From contig JAGKQI010000097.1 in assembly GCA_018806915.1 (NCBI GenBank), positions 124,001 to 188,000 of the forward strand: a stretch of 64,000 nucleotides of DNA, in the 5' to 3' direction. Under the pieces are notes generated by a model that worked only from the letters and a program-made list of their open reading frames with translations, was not told where the DNA came from and did not search any database. Below, piece by piece: positions 22,676 through 33,933 of the stretch (positions are counted from its first letter, which is position 1; every line of letters begins with the position of its first letter). Both the position numbers and the translations under genes were made by a program. The DNA is from Phytophthora colocasiae. Lineage: Eukaryota; Oomycota; Peronosporomycetes; Peronosporales; Peronosporaceae.

Positions 22676-23270
22676 ATTATGTTGAAACTCAACTCAGCCA
22701 TGTTAGTCGTTGCGGATCTTCTTTCGAAATGAAGGGAGAGGTCATGGAGTCCAAGTTGGACCTCAAGACGGGAATGGATCACTACAAGTTCCACTATGAA
22801 TTATCGCGCCGAGCTTCCCAGCAACACTTGGAGCACACGGTTGTATTGCTCTTTGTATGCTGAACTTGATTAAAATATGGATTATAACTAATCTGTACAA
22901 TACAGAGTACTAGAAAGACTAATCTGTACCGTACAGACCGTGGTAACGAAGGAGTTAACAGGAAAATCTTGAGTGAGGGATGCAACAAAAAATAAACCGC
23001 AACAGGACCTCTACACTTGAACTTCTAGGCTTGCCCTTCTTGACATGGGGGAGGAAAGCAATCCCTCTGATTGGCAGAAAATGGCTTGTCCTTCTTATAA
23101 TCGTCCTTCTTGACATGGATGAATGTCGTGTTTTGGCCAACATCCTGCCTTTTGACTTGTTTCAGTATGCCCAAAAATGACCAATCGTTGATTCTCAATC
23201 TGTTTTCAGCAAATAGCGTACCAGTATAAATTTATTTTTAGCCAATCAGCGGATAGAGGTTAGGCGAAAG
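22676..23270. other. piggyBac-type end and spacer
   Basis: No gene was recognised. Two near-copies of a segment reading ACTAATCTGTAC occur at about 22887 and 22918, followed by a stretch ending GTAACGAAGGAGTTAAC (TTAA near 22953). This looks like the right terminus of a piggyBac-type element; the matching left end was not found. Confidence 0.35.
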
Positions 23271-24400
23271 ATGTGCCGACATTTTTGCCGACGTTTTGTG
23301 TCGGCAAGGAGGCCACATATTCCATCAAGACATATAAAAAACAAGGCATTCGTGAATTTTGGCGGATATCAAGCAAACGACCGATATTACACTTGCTTAA
23401 AGAATGAGCCTCCAAGACCTCGCTCTGGACAACACGAAGCGTGCCCAGCCAACTGCGCTCAACATCATTTCAATGAGTTTCTGGAAGCGGACAAAACGAC
23501 AATGGTCTTTGTGCGCTCTGTTTTTCGTGATGATGGCACCGGTCCAGCTTTCAGGAAGTTGATGGATCGCTGTGCTATGTTTCTCGCGTTATCGAACGGG
23601 AAAAGTGGCGAACCGCGAAAGCGCAGTACTGTGATAAGCTGTTACCGCAACGTGAAATACTGGTTCCTGGATGAATTTCCCCAACAACGTCCTCTGGTCG
23701 AGCATCAGCCGCTGAAAATAGGTTGAATCCTTGAGCGCCATTGTTTGAAGCGGCTACAAGGCGGCACAGTGATTAAAGCTCCCCCCATGTACCAAGCAAG
23801 ATTTGAACGTTTTTTTATGGATGGTATCTATTTTGATGCAGCCCAGGCAAAAGATTACCAAGATGCCACTTACTAGCTATCATGTGGTACGCTTTCGGCG
23901 GAGCGTCTGACCTTACCTTTGTTCAGAAAAGTAATTTGACAATTTCGTCAGCTAATGTTCTCTTCATCCGCCTTATCCGCGCTAAGACATCTGAAGAGCA
24001 AGGCCTGTCACTCTATCCCGATGAGAGCTCGTTTGTTACGTGCCCTCTCCATGCTATTGCAATGGCACTTGTCATGCAAGAGTTTCCAGTGACCTCTCTG
24101 TTGGACCTAAAACAACTGTCAGCAGTGGAAAAGGATGACATCCAGATGGTGCTTGACAAGAATCGCCTACGGTAGTGATGGTAATGACAGGGATGATGTC
24201 ACACCGGTTGGAAAAGATACAGGACGGACTGGACGCGGAGCTCCAGCTCAGTTGAAGATACAGGGGTACGTTAATCAGATTGTTAAGGACGGTTGTATTC
24301 GTCAAGCCGACGCCGATATTACGCCAAACTTATCGTCGCGTTCCTTCCGGCGTGGAGGTGCTCAGCATGCCAACGGAGACCCAATGCTAAGCGCGTAGTG
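23271..24400 (+). pseudogene. Tyrosine-recombinase (Crypton/DIRS-type) relic
   Basis: Broken plus-strand frames carry KYWFLDEFPQQRPLVEHQPL, then MWYAFGGASDLTFVQKSNL, IRLIRAKTSEEQGLSLYPD and finally SFRRGGAQHANGD. This order matches the core-binding and catalytic domains of eukaryotic tyrosine recombinases of the Crypton kind. SFRRGG is the His/Arg box. In relatives I know, the first catalytic Arg sits in an AFGRASDL-like motif; here it reads FGGASDL, so that Arg is lost. With stops near 23725 and 23874 and a frame change near 24170, it is dead. Confidence 0.55.
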
Positions 24401-24429
24401 TTTTTTTACCGCGGGAGTTGGAATATGTC

Positions 24430-26170
24430 TTTCACAGGTCGTGTTCTGAATGAGGCTGAACTCAGGTATCATATCGCCGAGAAAGAGGTGATTGCGATTC
24501 TCAGAGTTTTGGAAAACAGAGCTCTGGTGGAGTCAAGTCCAGTGGTGTATACCCGATACTCCGTGCTGAAATGTTTGTGACATCGAATTCCACTGATAGT
24601 AGGAATGTGATGTGGGGTCTGAAATTGTCACACTGGAACCTGAAAATTCGCCGGATCCAGCGTGATGAGGACGGACTTCCGGCTATACTCGGCGCAGGTA
24701 TTACTCCTCGAGAACGTCTTGATGAGGTCTCTGAAAACCTGATTCCGGCCAAGGGGCGAGTCAAACCGCCGGTTCTTATCAGTGTGGAGATGCTAGAGGC
24801 AGATTATCAGGGTTATGTTCTGAGTTTCGACGGCGCAGCGAAGACGTGTACTCGACTGAGGAGTTGTGGATGTATACTCTGGAAGCTCCCTGGGCGGAGT
24901 GTTTCTGGAAGCCCGAGGATTCCCATTGAAGGATGTCACTGTGAACGATTCGGAGTATTGTGGTCTGATTTACGGTCTGAAGATGGCGCTGGAACATGGA
25001 ATACATGAGCTCGTAGTTGTTGGGGCTTCATGTATTTTGATACAACACTCAGGGACTGATTAACTGTAACCAACCCAACTTGCAAAGAAGGTTGCCAGAT
25101 CGAATCTCTGAAAACAAGATTTCAGAGTCTGAAGTTGGTATATGTGAAACGTGAATTCAACCAAGCAGCAGTTACCTAACCTCAAAGACCCTGACGCTTG
25201 GGGAAGCCTGGCAAGTACAAAATGCTGATGAACTTACCCACCTACAGCTAGTGTCCAAGGTCCAAGAAAAGTTGATGAAACCTCGCTCAGTCTCGGACAC
25301 GGAAGCTCAGGAATCTGAACTCCCAATGCGTCACGAGAGTCCGATAGAGTTCCAGGTCCAGAATCCGCGCCTTTGCCGAGATCGGCTAAGGTATTGGTCG
25401 CTGTGGCTCGTACTCAAGTTCTGAATGACGCTGATCCGCCTGAAGACGACAATAAACGTGAGCCTCTGGGTCCTTTGAAGTTCCAGGCAGAACGATGGCG
25501 ACGAATCAAGGCGCATCAGAACCAACCGTATTTGGTTGAACTCATGAAGTTCCTGAAAGGAGACATGGGAGACTTACCAAGCCCCAGAGTAAGGAAGCTC
25601 GCGAGAATCGCTGAAAATTTCGTCATGGGTTCTAGAGACGTGCTCTATCGCCTAAGTCGTGCTACCAGGGAGCGGCCCCGAGACAACGTTGATGAACTCA
25701 GACTGGTAGTTCGCAGATACTTGCATCCAGATTTGTTACATTACGCTCATGAAGACTACCAAGGTGGACATCAGGGAATCAAGAGAACATTTAAGACGCT
25801 GAGTTCAGAGTTCTACTGGTTAGGTATGTACGCCGATGTGGAAAGATTCGTGAAGGAGTGTGTGGACTGCGCTAGTGGCAAGGGGCGACCCCCAAATCCT
25901 GGCCGCCTGGGAACATTGAACCCAGCAGACCATTTGAGGTTGTGTCCATGGATTTTGTGACGCACATGCCGAAGTCAGCACGTGCCAACACCTTCCTTCT
26001 ACTCTTCCAGGATATGGTTTCAGGATACGTGATGTGCAAGCTGATGAGTATCACTACGACCCAAGATGTGGCAGAAGCCTACGAAGAACGTGTTTTCAGA
26101 AACTTTGGAGCCAGTTCTTTGATCCGTCATGATCAAGATCCTCGTTTCATGAGTGAGATTTTCTGGTGAT
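24430..26170 (+). pseudogene. Ty3/Gypsy pol relic: RNase H to integrase core
   Basis: Broken frames show the RT-linked RNase H (LNEAELRYHIAEKEVIAILR), then LKIRRIQRDEDGLPAILGAG and an RNase H-like fold (YVLSFDGAAKT, later VNDSEYCGLIYGLKMALE). An integrase zinc-binding region follows (LHPDLLHYAHEDYQGGHQGI then CVDCASGKG) and the integrase core start (MDFVTHMPKSARANT, later IRHDQDPRFMSE). Reverse transcriptase proper and the integrase C terminus are missing. Frames change near 24570, 24860, 25070 and 25940. It is a different Gypsy lineage from the one at 27.3-32.4 kb. Confidence 0.7.
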
Positions 26171-26241
26171 CTGTGTTGTACTATCTGAATAGAAAGCTTT
26201 TATCTAAAATAAAATTTTTGAGAAAGTTTTGATTTTTTTAA

Positions 26242-26478
26242 TTAACCCTTTCGCGCACATGGATGCATTCTGCTGCAAACGACAGGATGATTTTGTTCTG
26301 CTACCTTCGAGTCGAAGGGTCGCGTAAACACTACCGTGTTTTGGAGATTAAAGTATTATTTTTGCCACCAGCAGAGCTTATTTAAAAGCTTCTTTGCTCA
26401 CGTCGTAGGAGGCGTTCCATTTTCAATTGTGTTGAGTTTGTATAGTATACAAAGTCACTGTGTTCGCGAAGGGGTTAA
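26242..26478. mobile_element. piggyBac-derived MITE
   Basis: A 237-bp non-coding segment begins TTAACCCTTTCGCG and ends CGCGAAGGGGTTAA. Its ends match those of the 5.4-kb piggyBac at 7922-13277 with one mismatch at the right. An internal piece TATAGTATAC is also near the right end of the large element. It sits 82 bp upstream of the CRN2 start codon, so it is probably mobilised in trans by a related transposase. Confidence 0.85.
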
Positions 26479-26560
26479 GTGCGATTTGGGACTGAAAACT
26501 ATCTACGTAGATCATTGGTCCTTCGGTCCTCTTTTCTAAATCTTCCTCATTGTTTGAAAG
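26479..26560 (+). promoter_or_regulatory. CRN2 upstream region
   Basis: This short region contains GACTGAAAACTATCTACGTAG and ATTGGTCCTTCGGTCC, then TTTTCTAAATCTTCCTCATT before the ATG. The upstream region of CRN3 (51282-51380, minus) aligns with it, including the TTAA, GGACTGAAAA and TACGTAG. The TCATT-type element resembles the oomycete initiator. About 45 bases also match the LTR-like block at 7236-7282. Confidence 0.5.
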
Positions 26561-27298
26561 ATGGCGACGGCTCTTAATTGTCTGATTGTTGGTGACACTG
26601 GAGATGCGTTTGCTGTGGTAGTTAACTTTTGGATATCGGTGGGCGAATTGAAAATTGAGATCTGGGAACAGAAGAAGAACTTCTTAACCTTAAGGAATCT
26701 CGACGCGGGTGATCTGCAGCTCTTCCTGGCAAAGAAAGACTACGGTCACGGTTCGTGGCTAACAGGAGAAGATGCTGCTACTGTACGCCTCAATGATCTT
26801 GAACGTTTTAAGAAAATGAATCCTTTGCTGTTTCTGAACGACTCTGAGAACTTCGGAGAGAGTTTTGAACAGTGCCAGAATCAAATTTACGTGTTGATCA
26901 AGCTGCCAGTGCATACTGCTTCAACAGCGTATACTGCTTTAATTACACCTAATGCTGGAACCCCCAGAACAACTGCATTGATCAACCCGGAGAAGTACGC
27001 TGAGGAATGCACCACACTGGGTGAATGGGAAGTTGACACTGTGCACAAGATCCCTTTGATCTGGACATTCATGAGCAGTCTGGGTGGATGCACGGATACT
27101 GGGGAAGTGTTTTGGCGACTGGAAGAGAAGCAAGTCGCGTCTATACTGCTGGATGGCTGGTTTCGAGAATCCTCCCCTGGTAACATCAATGAGTTTGCAA
27201 ACATGAAGAGCATCCTGATGGGTTCACAGGGAATAGGCAAGGCCACTTTGTTGTGTGTCATGGCCTTCCATCTCGTGTTGAAGTACAAGAAGAATGTG
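26561..27298 (+). pseudogene. Crinkler copy 2, 5' part (cut by Gypsy insertion)
   Basis: It encodes about 246 residues nearly identical to CRN1, with LQLFLAKK and the GSQGIGKA P-loop present. It differs by a 2-residue insertion near residue 43 and scattered substitutions. At 27298 the frame runs into the LTR of the Gypsy element and stops about 17 codons later. The gene resumes at 32375. Confidence 0.9.
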
Positions 27299-27505
27299 TG
27301 TGGCCAGCCCTGGCCGATCTCGTGTCCGCCGCCATGCATGTTGCAAATCTAGGGCAAAGCACAAGTAGGTGCTTGGAGTTCTAGAAGGCGTATTCTAGAA
27401 GCTGTACAAGTTCGTAGACGTGGCCTAGAAGCAAGGCCAAGCAGTACTTAGAGCTTTGAGATAACCAACACAATTCAATTTGCTTTCCTTTGTACTGAGA
27501 CCACA
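27299..27505 (+). repeat. 5' LTR of the Gypsy element
   Basis: 207 bp, TG...CA, identical to 32167-32374 except for one single-base indel. Confidence 0.95.
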
Positions 27506-27618
27506 AAGTATACTTTCTGGAGGAACCAGAAGCCGCGGCAAGAGGTGAGAATAGCGGGCTGACTGGGCTGTATTTGAAGTCGACCTGCAAGGCGTGAAGC
27601 CAAACAATACAAGCAAAC

Positions 27619-28590
27619 ATGGCTACAGACGTGGACGGGGACGTTGAAATGACTGTTCCGCAAACTGGTATTTGAGGTAGTTCAGCCTCCGAGCCTGAGT
27701 GCCTGGGACCAGGCGTCGTTAATAGCCTGGGTGAGGCAGCGCCGCCAGTATGAAGCCAAGATTCGCAACCGCTGCACTGTGACTGGTGAGCAGTATGACC
27801 ACATTGTCACCTCGATCCGCAACTCGATCGAACCACGCATCTTGGACCACCTTGCTCGCTTCGTGCTGAAGAAGCGAGTGGCTGACGTGACCGATGAAGA
27901 CCTCGGCCTGGCGATTACACGGCGTTGCTCATCGCTGCAGAACAGCCACATCCCAGACATGGATCAGCTCTTCAAAGACAAACTGAAGATGGACCTTAGG
28001 ATTGAGGACACCGAAGCTCGTGTGGTAGATTATTTCGTGCTATTTGATAAGATCGTGGAGGATCATGGCCTAGGTGGAATTCTGGGCAGTGGTCGTGAAA
28101 ATGAACCGAATTATGACGAACGCATGAAGCTACGGTGCAAGTATTTGCTAAAGCATATTGCGCCCTGATATGTTGAAGCTGGAGATGGAGCGTCTAACCA
28201 TCGCCAAACCAGTCTCTGAAGAAGGACGACATCGCGCTCTACGAGGCGTTAGTGGAACGTGCCCGGGAGCAGCAGCATTATCATAGACTCTCCAAAGAAA
28301 TCAAGCAAGTGGATAAGACTTCTATCAACCTGAGGACAAACAGCAGCAGCAAGAAACCGGCATCTTCGTTCAAGAGCAAAGTCTCGCAGAATCAGCAGCA
28401 AGCAGGCAGCAAGAGTAACCAGAAAGCGCCTGAAGACGTGAAACCACGCGCCCGCTGCGCGATGGTTGTCTCGTGTGCGAGCACACTGGGCGAAAGATTG
28501 CCCCACTGCTAGCGAAGAGGAGAAGGCAGCAGCTTTAAAACGCATGAATGATATGAGGAACCAGCGCTACGTGCAAAGACTGTAAGATAA
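27619..28590 (+). pseudogene. Gypsy gag, broken
   Basis: ATG at 27619 is followed by a stop within 20 codons. A longer frame at 27731-28168 carries gag-like sequence (AWDQASLIAWVRQRRQYEAK just upstream in another frame, then FKDKLKMDLRIEDTEARVVDYF). Lys/Gln/Ser-rich linker sequence follows (28250-28450). A cysteine cluster near 28452-28510 may be the remains of the zinc knuckle. At least three frame breaks. Confidence 0.65.
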
Positions 28591-31500
28591 ATGGTGCAGC
28601 CCGGTGATCGTGCAGCCATTTTGAATGGCAAGTTGGAAGTTCCTTTCCGGGCAGATACAGCAGACTACGACGTAATTACACGCCGCCTAGTGCAGGAGAT
28701 TACTAAACTGGATGCTGAACTCGAGGTGAAGAAGCCTAGCAGTACCATGGAAGTTGAAGTGGCTGATGGACGAGTTGTGCAATGCAACGAACAATGGAAG
28801 TAGACGTCCAGCTATTAACGGCTGCTGGACCGGTAAATTTGCGCAGAGTGCAATGTTTGGTGATTGAGGGCGACGCGGACGAGTTTTTGCTTGCGATCGG
28901 ACATTAAAGTCGCTGGGAATCAATGTGGATCAGCTACTAGAACAACTTGCGGCCAAAGTCGGCCCAGATGATGATGTGGATGACATTCCAGAGGATGATA
29001 TTGTAGGCGAGACAACTCAATCGGAGATAATGGAACGCCTTGATGTCATGATAGGCGATGCGCGGTGAAGGCGGGATTTCCGCAAGAATTGGTGGAATGC
29101 GCTACGGGAGGCAGCAACAGACGAGTTAGATCTATGGAGAACGAAGTTAGTGCGGACCCGCCGGCAAAACTTGAACCACTGCGTGTTGTCCTGGTCGATG
29201 GCTCTGCGCCATATCGAACGAAGCTCGACAATACTCCGAGGCAAAACCAAGTTCCTTCGAGAATATGGCCGTCAACTGGAAGAGTTTGAGCTCGTGGTAC
29301 GCAAATAATCAGAGCCGGTGGGCATGTGCTGCCATTCCGGTTCGCAAGAAGGGTCCCATCGAAGACTTTCGCTGCGCTACCGATTACTGTCCGGTTAACA
29401 AGCGCACTGTCCCCGTCGCTGGGGCAATGCCGAACCTCCTCGTGGTGATCGCGAAGGTCAAAGGTGCTTGTTTCTTTCGCAACATTTGATCTCTTTAATG
29501 ATTCTGGCAGCTATTGCTGCACCCTGACTGCCGTGAATTTTTCAGCTTCATTACGAATGATACTGTGTACACACCCACGCGGGTGCACAGGGGGCCACCG
29601 ACTCGCCAATCCACTTCCAAAACCAAATGCAGGAGGTCTTTCGTGACATACGTTATGACAACGTGCTGATCTGGGTGGACGACATCGTTGTGTTCGCCAA
29701 GACAGCGGAAGAATCTCATTGCAGTAGCTTCGGAAGTTCTTTGCTCGGCTCCGAGAGTTCGGATTGAAGCTCAATGCCAACAAGAGCTACCTATTTGCAC
29801 GAGATTTCATGGTGGACGGCTAATTGATGGCGAGGGCGTCCGCCACGACCCGGAGCGAGTAGCTGCGTTGTGTTCACTACCGCTTCCAGCCACGGCGGCT
29901 GATTTACAGAAGCTACTCTGTGCAGCCAATTGGCTACGGAGTCCATTGTGCAGTTCGCCCAGTTCGCAGCTCCGCTTCAAGCGAAACTAGAGAAGGCCTT
30001 TGATGGACACGGTAGAAAGAAGCGCTACGCAGAAGGACTCACGCTCACGTGGACGTCGGACGAGCAGACTCAATACCGAGAGTTCCTTAACTGTGTGGCC
30101 AGGTCAACGAGACTAGCGTTACCGAGTGAGACGGCTACCGTGTGTGTGACGACGGATGCCTCAGACCGAGGTTGGTCGCCACGTCTCAAGTGGAGAGCTG
30201 GGACGATACTAAGAGTTTGACGGACCAACCTCATGAGCCTTCTCATCTGCAAAGGCGGTATGTTTAAGGGAGCTCAGCTTCACTGGTCGATTGCAGAGAA
30301 GGAGGTACCTCATTATCAAGGCGCTGGCGACTTAGAGTATTTGCCTGTATCGAGCAGCAGGATTTAAGCTTGTTCTGCGATCACGCCAATTTGATCCAGA
30401 TCTTCTGCCCCACACTGAAATCCGCAAGCATGTGCGCGGGAAGCTACAACGTTGGGCCTTGATGCTGTCGGACTATCGCTACGAAATTGAACATGCTGGC
30501 GATCTGACAATGTGTGGCAGACTTAGTGTCTCGCTGGCTTGTTCCCGCTGAAACACCCTCACGTTACAGTCAAAGCTGTTCGCACTCTGGGGTCTCGCGG
30601 AAATCTCACGTCTTCGACCGCTCACTGGATGAAACTTTCGTGTGGCCTTCGTTGGCACACGTTGAAGAAGCCCAGCGACGCTATCACCGCTTTGCGCCGT
30701 CTGGTGCTACTGAGTCGACCGTTTCGAGACTATGCTTCTTCAGTGGAGGGGAAGGTGGATTCCCACTCAAGCAAGGACCTGATCGCGCGGATTCTTGTCG
30801 TTGCTCACTGCGGCGTGAATGCACACCGAGGAGCTGACGATGCTTCGCCAGTTGCAGGCGCAGTACTGCATAAAGTCGATGGGAAAACTGGTGAAGGACT
30901 TCGTTGCAGGATGCTTACTGTGTAAGCATATCAAGGGCAGCTGACTCATACAAAGCGCCATGGAGTGAGCAGCGTGACGCAGCAGGGCGCAACGAGGTAC
31001 TGCATTTGACTTCCTGTTCATGGGAGATTCGTACGGAAGCACGCGCCATTTACTAGTTCTGAAGGATGAATTAACTCATTATTGTGAGTTAGTGCCAAGC
31101 GATTCCCCTACAAGCTCAGTGACAGTGGCAGCTATACTGACTGGGCAAAACGTTTTGACTGCCAGCGATGTGGGTATCTGACAACGGAACTCATTTCAAG
31201 AATGAGCTGATGGAAAACCTGGCAGGAGCGATTGAAGGCATTGTGCACACGTTCGTGCCGGTGTATACTCCGTGGGTAACGGTACAGTTGAGCGCCTCAA
31301 CCGAGACATCCTCCAAGTTGTCAGGGCGCTTCTATTGAATATCAACTTGACACCAAAAGCTGGGAGCATTTGATGCCTCTTGTACAGGCGAACTTAAACC
31401 AGACACCTGTGAATTCACTCGGTGGGAAGGCACCACTGGAGCTTTTACAGGCCTCCGCGCCTAACGCAGCTAGATACGGTGTTGCTACCCTGCGCGATGC

Positions 31501-31975
31501 AGACCAAGCGACGTTGATGAAGATTAGCATGGAGACTCGTAGACGAGGAGCTTGAGACGTTGCGTGACAGCTACAGTCGATGCATCAAGAGGTTGTGGAT
31601 CGAAAAGAGAAGACTAGACTCTACCAGAAAATGGCTAAACAAGGGAAACTCGAGAACTTCAGCGTCGGAGACTATGCTTTGGTCCCGAGTCGACGAGCGA
31701 CTGCGGGGCAATAAGCTGATGGTGCGTTGGGTGGGTCCTTATCGCGCGTGACTACAGCCAACGAGTATTCTTTCACTATTGAGCACCTCCTTACTGGGGA
31801 TTTTGAAGTTCACGGATCTAGACTCAAGTACTACGACGACGCGAGCATGGATGTCGATGAGGAAGTTCTGAACACGTTGCGAAGCAAGGCATTGTACTCG
31901 GCTTCGAGTGTTTCCGTGTCCATCGCTACAATACAGCGACGAAACAGTGGGAACATCTAGTATAATGTCGAGGCC
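28591..31975 (+). pseudogene. Gypsy pol (protease-RT-RNase H-integrase), heavily frameshifted
   Basis: Pieces in order: reverse transcriptase (DYCPVNKRTVPVAGAMPNL near 29380; YDNVLIWVDDIVVFAKT with the catalytic WVDD near 29655; LIDGEGVRHDPERVAAL near 29822); RNase H (LTLTWTSDEQTQYREFL near 30030); integrase zinc finger and core (remains of CKHIKG near 30925, NGTHFKNEL near 31185, VYTPWVTVQLSA near 31265, LVQANLNQTPVNSLGG near 31380); and C-terminal NKLMVRWVGPY with HGSRLKYYDDASMDV near 31710-31850. Over a dozen frame changes or stops. It matches the pol at 57.4-60.9 kb throughout. Confidence 0.8.
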
Positions 31976-32166
31976 TACAGGAAAATTAAGACACATCGGA
32001 GCCACTTCAAGCAATGCAGCGTGACGTTCCTAACCCAGTGGCTAACTACGCAGAGCACCAAGCCGATGATGAGTTCCTGCTCAACTAGACGAAGCCTGAC
32101 ACCCTCAAAGCACCATCGCCCCAAAGTGCGGTTACATATACAAGAGCGGCAGACTCTGGGAGGCAG

Positions 32167-32374
32167 TGTGGCCAGCCCTGGCCGATCTCGTGTCCGCCGC
32201 CATGCATGTTGCAAATCTAGGGCAAAGCACAAGTAGGTGCTTGGAGTTCTAGAAGGCGTATTCTAGAAGCTGTACAAGTTCGTAGACGTGGCCTAGAAGC
32301 AAGGCCAAGCAGTACTTAGAGCTTTGAGATAACCAACACAATTCAATTTGCTTTCCTTTGTACTGGAGACCACA
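32167..32374 (+). repeat. 3' LTR of the Gypsy element
   Basis: 208 bp, preceded by GGGAGGCAG and followed by the ATGTG target duplication. Confidence 0.95.
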
Positions 32375-32646
32375 ATGTGCTGGTGTATCGACGATTGACC
32401 AACATTGAGGAAGAAAACTGTCTCCTTTATCTGGGCTGCCATGAGGACAAGGTCGTGTATTTTTCAGTGGTATCGTGCGAGGTGTTGGAAGCTAAACGTA
32501 TCTATAAAACATTACGGAAACAGCACGGTGTATCGAATGTGTGGCTGATGTTGGCTGGATTTCGGTACCAAGATATCCCAGAAGGTCTACAAACTTTCTG
32601 TATGCTGGCAACGTCACAGCAAGTGGATTTGAAGTCTCAGGAACAA
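32375..32646 (+). pseudogene. Crinkler copy 2, middle part
   Basis: It continues the CRN1-like frame directly after the Gypsy insertion (LVYRRLTNIEEENCLLYL to DLKSQEQ) with one substitution near its end. At 32646-32647 homology to CRN1 stops abruptly at the equivalent of CRN1 base 14332. About 320 bp of CRN sequence are absent and replaced by unrelated sequence up to 35391. Confidence 0.9.
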
Positions 32647-33933
32647 GTAGTTGATTGAAAGGAGACAATGGAAGTAAGTTAGGTTTATTTAAAGTGGTTG
32701 GCTGGAAGGCGTTCTTAGATACATCCATTTGCGTTTTGACGAGCCAAGATACCGTCGGGAGCGGAGCCAGTGACTTCGCAGCTTCTTCTGAAGAGGACCA
32801 GCCACAGCCTGTTTCCAAGCGAATACGTTTTGAGGCGTGTGAGACGTTCTCGTCGCTGGATGACGCGAATGTCGGAATAAACCTACTGGACGGCTCAATG
32901 TATAAATGCATGCACAACTACGGGAACAAAGTGTGCGCTAGAATATGTCGCTGCGTGACACAGATTGTCCGAATCGCCTCCGACTCACGAAGTTCCAAGA
33001 AGACCCCGACGGTACTGTGTAGTTCACGCTAGAAGTGGTAGAGAAGCACGGCACTGAAAAGGCTGCTGTTGTTCGCCAAGGAATCCATGGCGCTCTTTGC
33101 TTCACGGTGGATCTGGACCCCGAAAATACCGAAGTCTACTTCGTAACCGTTATGAAGGAAGGAAATTATTTGATTAACTAAATAGGTGGATAACTCTTTG
33201 GACTAACTTGCCACGATCTCAAGCTAATTCAATAGATACACTGTTCTACGGTCAACCTAAATTTGGGGCATTTGTTCCAAATGGAGATCAATCGGCAGTT
33301 CATAACCTAACTGTTGAATCAGTAGCGTGATAGTTTTCCGTTCACAGTTGAGCTCATCCGCACGCTGGTAAATAAACTGATAATGCATTCTGTATGACGA
33401 CTGGATATTCGCCACATTTGGCAGTAGTGCCTTTGTTTCTATGTGGCATGAAACGTAACTGCAACGTCGACTCTCCATAGCCACCTCTTAGTACTTTCGC
33501 CATCAACTGTATATTTTAGGAAAAGCAGCAGCCTCCAAGTCAAATTCGTCACTGTATCCACATCTGGTGCCACGTCGGGCGTAGGCCCAGTTATGGAATC
33601 CGGTATGATCACTACGGCGCCATCAGTGTCCAAGGCAACGGTACGAGCTGCTCGTAGGGCTCTCCAAATAAGTAGGGATTAGGGATTGACGGGGCTGGAG
33701 GCGTCTCAATCCCTTATTGATGAACGTACCCTTAATTGACAATATTATTGTCAACTTCAACTTATAAGATACTATAAAGATCCGGTAAGAGTCGAGGAGT
33801 AAAGCAGTCCTCGAAACCTCTCCCGGTGGGCGTTATACCGTGCCGGGGACCACAGCCACTCTCATGCTGGCATTTCCGATTTTGCGAACCAAGTCCAACA
33901 CTCTTCTACTCAACTTGTTCACCCTCGTCATCC
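32647..33933. other. Unassigned sequence inside CRN2
   Basis: ORFs at 32655-33032 (+, 125 codons, with QPVSKRIRFEACETF) and a further frame to 33180 show no domain I recognise; they may be one broken gene. From 33200 to 33930 I see no gene, only short AT-rich inverted segments near 33690-33760. This stretch is part of the 2.7-kb replacement between two parts of CRN2. Confidence 0.4.

Larger units (their letters stand above)
27299..32374 (+). mobile_element. Ty3/Gypsy element with near-identical LTRs, inserted in CRN2
   Basis: LTRs at 27299-27505 (207 bp) and 32167-32374 (208 bp) begin TGTGGCCAGCC and end GACCACA. They differ only by one base (ACTGAGACC versus ACTGGAGACC). The target duplication is ATGTG (27294-27298 and 32375-32379). 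GGGAGGCAG before the 3' LTR is the polypurine tract. The interior is badly decayed, with frame changes every few hundred bases, despite the young LTRs. It is related to the element at 56.8-61.0 kb. Confidence 0.95.
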
